A stretch of DNA of 64,000 nt from Balanoglossus misakiensis (lineage: Eukaryota; Hemichordata), in NCBI GenBank assembly GCA_040954595.2, contig CM082589.2, forward strand, positions 5,270,001 through 5,334,000. The letters run 5' to 3'. Numbering within the stretch: position 1 is the stretch's first letter; each line of letters starts with the position of its first letter. Below the pieces are notes generated by a model. The model worked only from the letters and a program-made list of their open reading frames with translations. It was not told the origin of the DNA and did not search any database. The position numbers and the translations under genes were made by a program. Shown one piece after another: positions 11,963-23,327 of this stretch.

Positions 11963-11971
11963 ATACGCTCT

Positions 11972-13849
11972 GCAAAAGATAAGAAAAATATTGCAAAGCA
12001 TTAGGGATGACGGGGTTGTCAATCAGTAAGCATATCCCATTTGCTAGGTAGGGGAATAATTTTCGTGTATCACCATATTCATGTCCGTAACGTGGCATAC
12101 TGTATATGCCGCAGGTAACACACCAGCTACACGTGTAGTTGAGTTGCTAGTCAACCAGAGTATGGACACATTAATCTTTTACGGTTCAAGGGTCAGTCAT
12201 TAAACTTCTATTCTGCGCTTCGTTCAAATTGCAAAAAAATGTGAAAATTTAATTAATGTTTAGTGTATGACTTCATCGATTTAGATAAACCCGACTGTGT
12301 GTAATTTTCGTCAAGAAAAATCAATTTGTGCTAATTTGTTTTATTGAGTTTGACCTTTTGTTGAAGCGCCTGTAACACTGACTTCCACACCAAACGCATA
12401 CGTAGCCCGTACACACAGGTAAAGGGACGGAGTCGTTTGTCATCCGACAATCATAGCCGAGTTATTTTTTTGTTCGAAATATGACGAATGGAACTTTAAA
12501 ATAGGTGACAACCGTTTATCTCAACAGCAGCTGCAAACTTTATGGTAGAAAGTTTACTTACCTCGAAAATCGGGTGAATATTCGACTTCTGTCATCCAAG
12601 CTTTGGTGTATGGGCGGTGAAAAGCCAGTACATCCCAGAGATCTTTTCTGCAATGCCGTTACAACTGTCTGGTGGTCAAACGTCACACATCGAAAACCCC
12701 ATGCGCGCAATAACTCCGGAAGCTCGCCTCTTTTCGATAATTCGGCGACTGCATGTAGCTCAGTGTAGGGCCGGCGTCTGTGACCGTCTTGCGCCCGTGC
12801 ACCAGTTCAGGGTTACTCGAACTGAGAAAATAATCACATCGGTACACTCACAGACAGTTGTACACGTAAGCTGACGTGTCAGACTATATCTTGGTCACTC
12901 CACTGTTGCTATCAACAGTTTATTTATTTAGCTACGTCATCACAAAGTCCTAAAGATAAGATAAACAAAATTTAAAATTTATGATCATTGGTCCACGGTG
13001 AGTACAAACAACTCCCATACAATCTGGCAGCATACCTCATAGGGACATACCATAGACACCTGTTGAGTATCGTATCGATTCCTTGTCGAGCCAGCTTCGT
13101 CTGCGCATGTGTGGAGTGACCGTACAGGTGACAAACCGAGTCACGTGACGTGGCTCGTGGCTTTGCCCCGCGTCATGTTCCGCCGCTAGTGGCGCACAGC
13201 CTTTGCACAAGCGGAACGAACGAGGCCTCCACGGCGAAACTATCAACCTCCCTCCTTTCCTCGGCTTTGGTACCATGGTAGGCCTTCTTATCAGCTCGCC
13301 GGGTTAGAAACTGCACAACGAGAAAAACATGATGAGAAAAATGCAAGCGTTATATATAATCCTATTTCAACGCATGATTAATTTTGCTCACGACAATTTT
13401 GCCATCTCATGTCGCGTTTACAGCGAGATAATACACATTACACAAATAGTCAACTGAGTGATTGATGTTAGCATGGTTCTTTTTTATATACAAACTTCTT
13501 AGTAATTATGCTTGCATTAACTACTTTTAGTTTGAAACCAAAACATGAAAAAAATTAAAATAAAGTTTTAAATTGTGAACGCAATAGTGCAATATTTTTT
13601 CTCCTTTTTGTCAATCTTTTCCTATTTTATTCCCTTAATTTTGGACTTTATAATGATATACTGAAAGAAATACCCTTTTTGATAGTTTTTTGTCTCCTAG
13701 CAGCAGGCGATAAACCTGGTATCCTGGCTATCACATTGACATGCTGTGCCCTACTTTTCAGTTGTTCAGTCTCATTAATGATTAACAAATTCAACACGTA
13801 CACCTATAACAGGGGTTAGTTCCTTATGCATTACAAACCACATACATTA
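11972..13849. other. Intergenic region upstream of sulfotransferase 1
   Basis: It should contain the first noncoding exon and promoter of the minus-strand sulfotransferase 1. A GC-richer patch lies at about 13060-13280. Short open frames here, for example 13037-13276 on the minus strand, show no domain. I could not place the 5' exon. Confidence 0.4.
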
Positions 13850-15142
13850 CAGGAGGATACCTCCATTCTCTATAAAAATGCTTCATGCACGAACGCTTTA
13901 TATTTGGCGGCAGGAAAACAGGAAAACACTGTCATGAAAAATTGGATGATCTACCACATCGTTAAAAAAAATCTTGGAGATCATGATATTACATGTACTT
14001 ATAATGATTCTGTCCACCCCTCCCAAATACCTTCTAATGGTCGATCCCGAACCCTTCAGTACCATAGGGGCCAGTCACGGCCATCCGCAATCATGTTGTA
14101 ACGATAAATTTACTACTATTGTAATATTGTTCCCTCTCGAGTGGGCAGAAAATGTGGACCTCCATGACGACCAGTATGGAATCTCTCAAACTAATATACA
14201 TTTCGTGTGTTTGGAAATTTCACTGGACGGTTTTCTGTGAACAGTCGTTCTGAATAACCTCTTTGTCCTGGCCTGCTTACAGTTGCCCATCGGTGTTGCA
14301 AAAGGTGAATATATTTTTCACAGAATTTTGTTTTAAATTTTACATTAAAAAATCTATTGCCACTAACATACATATAATTCCTGTTTGACCCCGAATAGTT
14401 CTGCCAGCTATCGTATGTGGTTAATATGTAAATATTTTGCTCTTTGTCACCGCAAGTTTGCTTCGTATACTCGAAGATGCAGTGAGTGTTTTACTCACCA
14501 CGTTAATACAGACAGCATGTTCGAGAAGGAATGGACCTGAATATCAACCTAAAACTGGCTTCTCGCCGTCAATTTCCCATGCACTGCATCTACCATATAT
14601 TTACCCACAGTCCTTCTATTACAGGATGGACTGTGGTTCACCTGCATTTAAGTTCGACATTTGACACGAACTCATTCGGAGGGGAGTCCGGCTAAATCAA
14701 TCAAACCCACAAATATAATCTTGATAGCAATTAATTGCTCGCTTTTACGACGACGGGCGTATTTTCGCACAGTCCTTTAATTTCAGGAGGGATGAGTATT
14801 TTCGGTCTTGACTCTAGAAGGGGGCGGGGAGCAATGTACCGGCGGCGATAAAGTCTGTGCTACCTGTATGTCCGCAATGCAAACATCGTGCAATGAGATA
14901 TGTTTGCTGAACGCGTTGACGTTAATATCGCCAGGTCAAGGACTATAGTTCGCCGGGATCCAATACTGTCATGTCAGCATAGCACAGCCAAAAGAGTTAC
15001 GACCCATAGTTTAATTGTTTGGCGTCTACTACAGGATCAGGTGATACCTGCACAGAAAGTATGCACTGCCATCTTTTGGCGGTGTACAGCTCAATGTTCA
15101 GTTTAATTATATAAAAATCTTTGTTGTATTTTTCGTTTTCAG

Positions 15143-15214
15143 GTGTTGCAAAATCAGGCACATCCACCAGCGTTTGTGTTTCAGCCAGACCAGGTGGATT
15201 ATAACCGACCTAAA
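15143..15214 (+). other. 5' UTR part of the sulfotransferase 2 terminal exon
   Basis: A pyrimidine tract ending in GTTTTCAG precedes 15143, followed by GTGTTGC and no ATG until 15215. The same acceptor context recurs before sulfotransferase 3 at 19773. Shared position and sequence support a 5' UTR intron in both genes. The upstream exon was not located with certainty. Confidence 0.6.
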
Positions 15215-16354
15215 ATGAACAAGTTGATACTTGTGTCACTGTTCTTCTGCTCAGCGGCCATTTTGGTTATTATAAGCCACTGGATTTCGACAAATCATCT
15301 GGATAATCCGAGACCTTTACAAGTTCATTCACAGGCTTATACACAAGTTTTCGAGTCGACGTCACAGCACGCCCTCGAACGTTGCGAATTTCTCTCTAAA
15401 CACACCCCCAAGGCGAAGACCCGCGAAAACTGCACCATTCTCATAGAACGCATGAGATGTAAAAACGCCACAAACATTGGGAGGACACCTTTGCCAAACT
15501 TCTTTTCCGAGCGTAACAACAGCGGGGAGACAGCCGACGGTGCTTACCGGAAGGCGAACGTGGCTTACGTACACATGCCCAAAGCTGGCGGAACGTCGGT
15601 TGAAGCGGTGTTATCAGAAATGCCGGGTCTGAAAAACGGTAAAAAGGTCAGAAAATTTCCTGTCTGGCACTGTGCTGAGTTGCACAAGGAAGCTGTGGCT
15701 TTCAGAAATTATAAGCAACAAACGTTATTCTTTTCAAAACGAACATTTGGTCTGCATGACTTCGCTTACCCAGGACGACCATTCGCCTACTTGACATGGG
15801 TTCGAGAGCCAATCGCGAGGATGGTTTCCACTTACTATTACCTGAATAAAACAAAGTGCGCCGTCTTTCATAAGGTCTGCGCTGAGTACCTTTTGAAATC
15901 GAAAAATCTGACGGATTACTTACACAAAACGCGCGACATCCACTTTCCTGATATGGACAATTACTACGTACGGCTCTTACAATTTGGTGACTTCCCGGAT
16001 GTTGACGTAACATTCGAAGATGGCGCCGGTGGAGTGGAGCTGAAAGATGCACGTAAAATCCCGAAGATAGAAGAAAAGCACTATTTGGTTGCCAAGAACA
16101 ACCTTTGGTCCAAAATGGCGTTCGTCGGCCTGACAGAAGATTTCAAGACCTCTCAGGATATGCTAAGTTATGTTTTTGGAATTCCTGCTCAAAAAAGCGA
16201 GGTTCACATCAACGCCAATGCGCATGACAAAGACCTCACTGACTTCGAACTTGAAGAGCTCACTCGAAGAAATGTTTGGGACATTAAATTGTACGAAGAA
16301 GCTAAAAAGATATACGATCACCAGAAGAAAATTTATCTTGAAAGAAAACATTGA
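15215..16354 (+). CDS. Golgi carbohydrate sulfotransferase paralog 2, 379 aa
   Basis: Type II membrane protein with a membrane anchor at residues ~4-21 and the shortest stem of the set. The PAPS motifs are PKAGGTS at residues 122-128 and REP at 197-199 with S205. Conserved blocks follow in family order: SKRTFGLHDFAYPGRPFAY, the DNYYVRLLQFGDFPD block, IEEKHYLVA and FVGLTEDFKTSQDML. The frame is open back to a GTG at 15143, but the first ATG is at 15215. The coding sequence has no intron. It is closest to paralog 3, and the two are nearly identical at base level from about codon 105. N-glycosylation sites such as NCT, NAT and NNS suit lumenal exposure. Sulfotransferase activity is inferred from motifs; the acceptor is unknown. 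Confidence 0.87.
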   Translation: MNKLILVSLFFCSAAILVIISHWISTNHLDNPRPLQVHSQAYTQVFESTSQHALERCEFLSKHTPKAKTRENCTILIERMRCKNATNIGRTPLPNFFSERNNSGETADGAYRKANVAYVHMPKAGGTSVEAVLSEMPGLKNGKKVRKFPVWHCAELHKEAVAFRNYKQQTLFFSKRTFGLHDFAYPGRPFAYLTWVREPIARMVSTYYYLNKTKCAVFHKVCAEYLLKSKNLTDYLHKTRDIHFPDMDNYYVRLLQFGDFPDVDVTFEDGAGGVELKDARKIPKIEEKHYLVAKNNLWSKMAFVGLTEDFKTSQDMLSYVFGIPAQKSEVHINANAHDKDLTDFELEELTRRNVWDIKLYEEAKKIYDHQKKIYLERKH

Positions 16355-17964
16355 CAGAAAGTTAGTAAATTCGGACGGACATGTGCCTTGTAGAATGTAG
16401 GAATTGCGATAAGTAGATTCGTCTGACCAGTAAAACGCATCCAACTTCGCCATAATCAGCATGGGACAATAATGTATGTGTGTGCATGGTGTTACGAACC
16501 AAGAACTCGCAACACAAACACCCAGACAGCAACAACAATGATACACTGAACACCCAAAGTTTTACGTTTCACTGCAAATCTATTTGTCACAGGAAGAAAT
16601 ATAATATCATAGTACAAGCACTGAAACATAAATGTTACTAGGGTTCTTACTCAAATATTGTAATGTCCTCAAGAAACTTGTATCAGTTCCGCGGTAATAT
16701 TACACACGTGGTGCAGTGAGCGGACGCGATAATTCAGTGTCCCGTGAGTTCTCTGCACCGACCCGACGATGGTTCACGCTGGCGTGCTGCTTTCTCACAA
16801 AGTTCTTTCCTGAAGTCCTCTCAGAAGAAATTAACAGGTTCACTTCACTTACAGTTGCTGGCGTAGACATGCATTTTAAGTCCGAGAGCAACGCTGAATT
16901 CAAACCAACACTGAGGACATACCCGACGTGCCTGGGCGAGCTGAACTTCAACACCGAGCTCACACGTGGATTACAGGATACCAGTCCCCGTCGCTCATGG
17001 CCGAGTGCAACTTGTCGGTTTTCTGTTCGGCTCACGCCAATTGACTGCCGTTGCCGAGAGTCAAAAATCAAAAACCCTTACGTAATGTTCAACATACCCA
17101 GGTGTACGGCTACTACAGCTAATGCTATGTTGATGACGTACACCCTTATTGACCATCCACCACTGATATTTAAATTCTATGCATTCGTAGTACAATCGTA
17201 ACAATGGGCAGGCGACTGGAAAATACGCCTAAATCTGCCATTCACACCCTGAGTTTACAATATCATGTGACAAAAAGTTATAAGTCACGTGTCCATTAAA
17301 AATGTGTTGGTATTTCCAGGCATTTAATGCAAATGAGTCAGCCAGTTGGACTACGTTGTTCTGTTTGTAAACATCGAACGCCAAGATCGCTAGAACTATT
17401 TAAAGTTATGATCGCAGAAACGTGGGGATTTCTCAACATCCCGGCATGTTATTGTATTATCCTTCATAACTATTGTCAGAATAACAAAACATGCATGATG
17501 AACAATACCACGTAAAGCATGCGTCCATATACATGTATGACTCCCAGCAAGCAGTGAGCTTGGTATTCTGGGTACGTCACTGGCGTGACGTCAGTGCGGT
17601 AAAATACCTCAACATTTCTGTAGTCTCAAAGCGAAATTCGTCCCCACTAATACACACCGGTTTGGTGGAACACGTCACAGCATGTCCAGCATAGAGCTCT
17701 ACTGGACGCTCGGTCGCTTGTTTCTCCTCTTATCAAATATATTTTCAATCGTCACGACCCAGAATTTCATTTTCACCTGCACATTTGCACAAAAATCCCA
17801 CACACAGATATTTGGAGATAACCACAAAGTCGTACATCGTGTAGACAATGATTAACACGCTTATCGGCCATTATCAACATTTCAGCCTGGCAGAAGCTAG
17901 CATCTGTGTGTTCATGAGGTCATTTTGTGTGGGGTCTATATAATCAAGAGCAAACCATAGGCAT
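16355..17964. other. Intergenic spacer between sulfotransferases 2 and 3
   Basis: It holds the 3' UTR of sulfotransferase 2 and unassigned DNA. At about 16700-17200 both strands stay open for 120-160 codons, with no ATG on the plus strand and no domain I know; this may be a dispersed repeat. The rest is AT-rich. Confidence 0.4.
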
Positions 17965-19772
17965 TGTGGGGTACCTCCACTCTCTAGGAACAAATCCTGC
18001 GGACACTCAAGCTTTGTCTGTGGAGGGGCAATATTTTAATTAAAATTAGAAGAAAAAAACTACCCTCTCGTTATTTAATGATTCAAACCACCCCTCCCCA
18101 TAATGGTCGATCCCGAACCCGTTACTACCGAAGAGATCATCCGCACATCATTTGGTGACGGTAATATTAATGCCTTGTGGTATACTCGGCCCTCTGAACA
18201 GGTGTGTCATTCAAAAATATCAGTATGAAGTTTCTCAGGTTAATGTAGATCTGTGTCCTTTTGAAGTTTGGATCCTTTGGAAATATCACTGGACGGTTTT
18301 CTGTGCACAGTCGTTCTGAATAACTTCTTTATCCAGACCCGCTTACAGTTGCCCAGCGGTGTAGCAAAAGGTGAATATATTTTCCATAATGTAAATTTTA
18401 CATTTTTTTCAAATCTTGTCTATTGTCGTGCCACGCTGTCACTACACCGTCAGTTGGCACTAATAAACATATCCCTCCTGTAAATCTTGGAGGGTTACCA
18501 GGTTCAGACAGGGAAAATTTTGAGACACTATTTGCCTATGGTAAACACAGAGCATTAATCCTTCGAGTCGCTTGCGTCCACGCACTCAAAGTTTATGTAT
18601 AGGCGCTGAGGCTCGGCCCCATAGACAATGGGTTGTGGAGAGGTGTTAATCCTTACACCAGCTCAGGTCTGGCCAGCAAAGCCGTCTCAATTCTGAGCCG
18701 TTTCAGGACCAGTTACACCGTCCACACACGATTTTTTAAGACGGTTTCTAATCTGTGAGACGCTTCAGAACTGTCTTAATGGTGTCTGTGTGTGACTCCC
18801 CATATGTTTGACCCCAGAAAGCTCTGCCAGCTGTCATTGTTAGTTAATACGTATGTATTTTACCGTGAAATTGCATTAACCTCGTTTTTGGGCCCAATTT
18901 CTAGAACGTCCATATCTCGCAGACAAGATCTGTGTCCTGTTTGATACGGAAATCCAGGCAGCGTTTTCGAGAAGGAATAGACACGACTATCAACCTAGAT
19001 TGGCAACTCACCGTCAATTTGCTATGCAGCCTATACTGTATCAAATGTTTACCTGCACGGATTTGACCTTTGAAACAGAACAATCCGGAGATAGAGTTCG
19101 CCTAAAACAATTAAATCCACAACTAAAAACTCAGTAGCTTTTATGACGACGGATTTATTTTCACACAGTCCTATAATTCGATGACAACCACACATTTGGA
19201 ATATTTACTAATGCATTACAAGGGGCCGACGGTACCGGCGACGATATAAAGTCTGCGCCACATGTATGCTCGCAAAGCAAACATCGTGCTGAATGCGTTG
19301 ATGTCATCATGGGTCAAGAACCAAAAGTTCCATTGTTGTCCTGTCAGTACAGCCAGAAGAGTTATGACACATAGTTGGTGTGAACTACAAGCTCAGGTGA
19401 TAATGCATGTGCATTCTCAATCTATTGGTGGCGTCCTGCTCAAATAACGTGCCGAGTTTGTACTTTTGTCGCACTCATCATGCGCGTGCGGTAGTTTTCT
19501 ATGGTAGAAACATTTGGTGGGTTCGGTCAAAAACCCGTTGACACAGTGTTTTATAATACAGTTTTAGAGATAGCGTTTTGCTGGCATCACAGAAAAACAG
19601 TGTTGCTAGTTTGGCGGCTGCCGCTACTAAATTGAATTTCGTCTGGTGAGATCTCGCGTGTCTAGGCAGTTAACAAGGATGGACATTCTCGACAGGAAAA
19701 AGTGTGTTATTCTGATTTTTCTGAGCTTCGGATGTTATGTTTTATTTATTCAAAATGTTTTCTCGTTTTCAG

Positions 19773-19852
19773 GTGTTGCCAACTCCAGGATACTATACGG
19801 TGTCAATGTTTCAGCCTAGTCTCCTTAAACGTGAGTTTCAACCCACCTAAAA
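19773..19852 (+). other. 5' UTR part of the sulfotransferase 3 terminal exon
   Basis: It follows a CTCGTTTTCAG acceptor and starts GTGTTGCC, like the leader of paralog 2. The coding ATG is at 19853. The conserved acceptor supports splicing of a noncoding first exon. Confidence 0.6.
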
Positions 19853-20998
19853 ATGAAAAAGGCTGTACTTTTCTCGCTGGTTGTCTGCTCGGTAGCCATT
19901 TTGGCGATTATAAGCCACAGGAATTCGACGAATCAATGGTCTCGGAATAGCCCGCGTCCCTCGCACGCTTCTTCACAGCCTGAGGCGGATGTAGAAACAC
20001 GTCACGTTTCGTCAAATCACGAACGGTGTGGGTTTCTCCGCAAATACAACCCCAAGCCGAAGTCACGCGAAAACTGCACCATTCTCGTAGAGCGTATGAG
20101 ATGTGAAAACGCCACAAACATTGGGAGGACACCTTTGCCGAATTTCTTTTCCGAGCGACGCAACAGCGGGGACACAGCCGACGGTGCTTACCGGAAGGCG
20201 AACGTGGCTTACGTACACATGCCCAAAGCGGGCGGAACGTCGGTTGAAGCGGTGTTATCAAAAATGCCAGGTCTGAAAAACGGTAAAAAGGTCAGAAAAT
20301 TTCCTGTCTGGCACTGTGCTGAGTTGCACAAGGAAGCCATGGCTTTCAGAAATTATAAGCAACAAACGTTATTCTTTTCAAAACGAACATTTGGTCTGCA
20401 TGACTTCGCCTACCCAGGACGACCATTCGCCTACTTGACATGGGTTCGAGAGCCGATCGCTAGGGTAGTGTCCACGTACTATTATCAGAAGAAAATGAAG
20501 TGCGCCGGGATCCACAAAGTGTGCGCTGAGTACGTTTTGAAATCGAAAAATCTGACGGATTACTTACACAAAACGCGCGACATTCACTATCCAGTGATGG
20601 ACAATTTCTACGTGCGGCTCTTGCAATTTGGTGACTTCCCGGAAGTGGACGTAACATTCGAAGATGGCGCAGGGGCCGCAGAGCTGAAAGATGCAAAAAA
20701 CATACCGCCGATAGAAGAAAAGCACTACATGGTCGCCAAGAACAATCTTTGGTCCAAAATGGCGTTCGTCGGCCTGACAGAAGATTTCAAGACCTCTCAG
20801 GATATGCTCAGTTATGTATTTGGAATTCCTGCTCAAGAAAGCGAGGTTCACATCAACGCCAATGCGCATGACAATGACCTCACTGACTTCGAACTTGAAG
20901 AGCTCACGCGAAGAAATGTTTGGGACATTAAATTGTACGAAGAAGCTAAAAAGATTTACGATCACCAGAAGAAAATTTATCTTGAAAGAAAACATTGA
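19853..20998 (+). CDS. Golgi carbohydrate sulfotransferase paralog 3, 381 aa
   Basis: Same type II architecture: anchor at residues ~4-20 and a proline- and serine-rich stem to about residue 58. The catalytic domain has PKAGGTS at 124-130 and REP at 199-201 with S207. The ATG at 19853 is the first in the exon and gives MKKAVLF, matching the basic-then-hydrophobic start of the paralogs. It differs from paralog 2 mainly in the stem and in the stretch after REP (QKKMKCAGIHKVC versus LNKTKCAVFHKVC). The final 110 residues are almost unchanged. It has a single coding exon. AATAAA at 21603-21608 may be its poly(A) signal. It arose with paralog 2 by tandem duplication. Confidence 0.87.
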   Translation: MKKAVLFSLVVCSVAILAIISHRNSTNQWSRNSPRPSHASSQPEADVETRHVSSNHERCGFLRKYNPKPKSRENCTILVERMRCENATNIGRTPLPNFFSERRNSGDTADGAYRKANVAYVHMPKAGGTSVEAVLSKMPGLKNGKKVRKFPVWHCAELHKEAMAFRNYKQQTLFFSKRTFGLHDFAYPGRPFAYLTWVREPIARVVSTYYYQKKMKCAGIHKVCAEYVLKSKNLTDYLHKTRDIHYPVMDNFYVRLLQFGDFPEVDVTFEDGAGAAELKDAKNIPPIEEKHYMVAKNNLWSKMAFVGLTEDFKTSQDMLSYVFGIPAQESEVHINANAHDNDLTDFELEELTRRNVWDIKLYEEAKKIYDHQKKIYLERKH

Positions 20999-23327
20999 CT
21001 GAAAAGTTAGGGAAGTCTCACTTTACGGACAAGTGCTTCGTTCTCTGCAGCCGGCGATTTGAATATCTGGGGCAGCTGTGATTCTGGAAGGGATTTACAT
21101 TGCAACCGGAAACTTTAACCTCGAATTTATTCTAATATATATTGTACAACAGTGAGTTTTTCTTGTCCTCGAGGAAGCGATCATGGCAAAATCGCTCTCC
21201 CCACACATAGTGCACGACATCATAATATAACCATTGCTTATAATGCGTACCAATTGTTCTGAGGAATGATGGTCAGCTGGTAAATCTCTTTTAGATACAG
21301 CCGGTAGAGGGCGTAGAGCGAGTTACTCGCAAACTGTTTAGTTTATGGTTACATATACGCGTCACCAATTCCTATCATGAGTACAGCCTGCAAAAATTGA
21401 ATTCTTGTAGATCTCTGTGCCTTGTCACATATTCGGACTACCTGGGCTCAAGTGTCTTTGATCTTGAAGAGATTATACGGAGAGGCATTTTTAAGGCATA
21501 AAGTTGTACCATAGACATACTTTCTACAGAAAGTACTTATCTTAACAAACAGGAACTTGCATGTTGAAATTTAATTTTAATAAGTGCATGTGTTGGTTAC
21601 TGAATAAACATTCAACATTAACTACTTGGAAAAGATCCTGGTCTTATGATCACATTGTGGGTCTTCATTTGTTTAAATGGTGATATTATTTTCGGCGACA
21701 CCAGTACCAGTCTCGAACATGCATAAACTCAAACACACATCATGGTGATCGAAAGCATGGCGCTGGAGTGGTTGATAGACAATCTAAATTAGTGGACTTG
21801 TATTTCATCAAGAAAACACAGTCCAACAACAGGTCCAACATGGAAACCTCCACTATACACGTACTACCCTCCCCGTACATTCAACGTGTGCGCGCGCATG
21901 CACGCAGGCACTGACTTTTGGCTTGCGCTGCGGAAGACGTGTATTTGGCTGTTGTGCACATGTTAACTTTTTGTGTGGAGAGGAAAGAAGGGATATTTAG
22001 AGAAATTCTATTAACGTACTTAATATCACGTGATGTGTACAGGACAATGAAGTGAAACGGCTAGAGTATATGACTCGTGTCTACTACAATAAGCTGTCGC
22101 TCAGTGACACTAGTCTCCTGCATTGTCGTGTTTGAGTCCGCATCCATTTCGCATGTTTTTAAGGCCACGCACTAAACTGTCCGATGAGGTAGGTGTTAAT
22201 TCTCTTCTCCCGCGGGTTGTGTATTATTACTCACTATGATTGAATTTAACATTTTTTTTCAAAATAATGGCTCGTGCTAATTTGTGTCATGAAAAGCAGA
22301 CTTCATTTCGTGGTCTGGCGATGTTCTAAAATTAGAATTATTTCCACTAAAAATAGAAGGTGTACATACAAACGTAAATCATCCCGACCGCACATTTCCA
22401 ACTGATAATGGTAGTTGGAGGAGAAAAAATGAGAAAGAACATCCACTGGTGTTTGCACATACACATAACGTGTTTTGACAAGGTGAAAAACATCTTGTTA
22501 AGTACATTGTAATACGCGTGTGCGAGGGTATCGCCACATGCATAGAAACTATAGTATTGAGATATAACAGTTGGTATGTCCACGATTTGACAGAGTTAAA
22601 AATCATGTTTTTCAAGACAATGCGATATTGTCACAACAACAAACTCTGCACTGTGGGTTAACTATAAGTAAGAGCTAAAAACATATCGGCCAATCTCAAG
22701 TTCACATCGTATCCTCGAAGTTCATTGTTATAAACACTGCCTCACCGATATGGAATATATATATTACCACACAGATCATTATAATAACTGCTATTTAAAA
22801 CATACACTTTTTGACTCGCGCCAGCCGTTGAATTGCACTGAGAAATAACCGCAAAACGTCTATTCAAACACGTAAACATATATTCCCAGCTGTGTCATGT
22901 AGAATGATCCGTGAATTTGGGCATTTTATCTCGCAGGGGATTAAATCAATCAAGCTTTCCGCTGCCAACATCTACCTTTGCTACACAGCGCCACCTTCAA
23001 TTTAACCTGTTTAAATAAATACATGTAGCCTCGTTCCTGTAGCTCAATATCACAAGCGACTGCGTCTGCCTACAGGTGAGCAGGATTCTGTTTCCTTGTT
23101 TTACCGCCACAGTACTTTCGAAATAAGTTATGCTCTACCGTTTGCAAAACATTCATTTCGTCATGTTTATTTTTTACTTCAGATTTCCACATCTTTCAGA
23201 TTTCTAACGTCTTTTTATTTTGTTTGATTGTTAGGTTAACTAGGCCCTTTCTCTGCACGTTTATCCTTTCTTCGATTCCATTCGAGCTAAATTTGCAAGA
23301 GGAAGAAAAGCGGAGCGCTCGGTTGCC
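20999..23327. other. Intergenic region between sulfotransferases 3 and 4
   Basis: It includes the likely 3' UTR of paralog 3 (AATAAA at 21603) and the promoter and leader of paralog 4. Acceptor-like CAG/TAG words after pyrimidine tracts occur at about 23180-23235. No coding region is supported. Confidence 0.45.

Larger units (their letters stand above)
13850..16390 (+). repeat. Tandem segmental duplication, copy A (5' noncoding DNA plus sulfotransferase 2)
   Basis: Blocks here recur in order in 17965-21035. Examples are TGGTCGATCCCGAACCC at about 14039 and 18108, CAGTCGTTCTGAATAAC at about 14243 and 18308, TTCGAGAAGGAAT at about 14520 and 18968, and GCAAACATCGTGC near 14879 and 19277. The coding part is more similar than the upstream part, and indels separate the blocks. 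Confidence 0.8.
17965..21035 (+). repeat. Tandem segmental duplication, copy B (5' noncoding DNA plus sulfotransferase 3)
   Basis: Counterpart of copy A. Collinear matches run from about 17965, through the region before the leader exon, to just past the stop codon, where both copies read TTGAC.GAAA.GTTAG. Copy B is about 0.5 kb longer in its upstream part. Confidence 0.8.

Noticed and set aside
15702-16052. 116-codon antisense frame within sulfotransferase 2
   Set aside because: Shadow of the conserved coding sequence. The same antisense openness recurs in the paralogs at matching positions.
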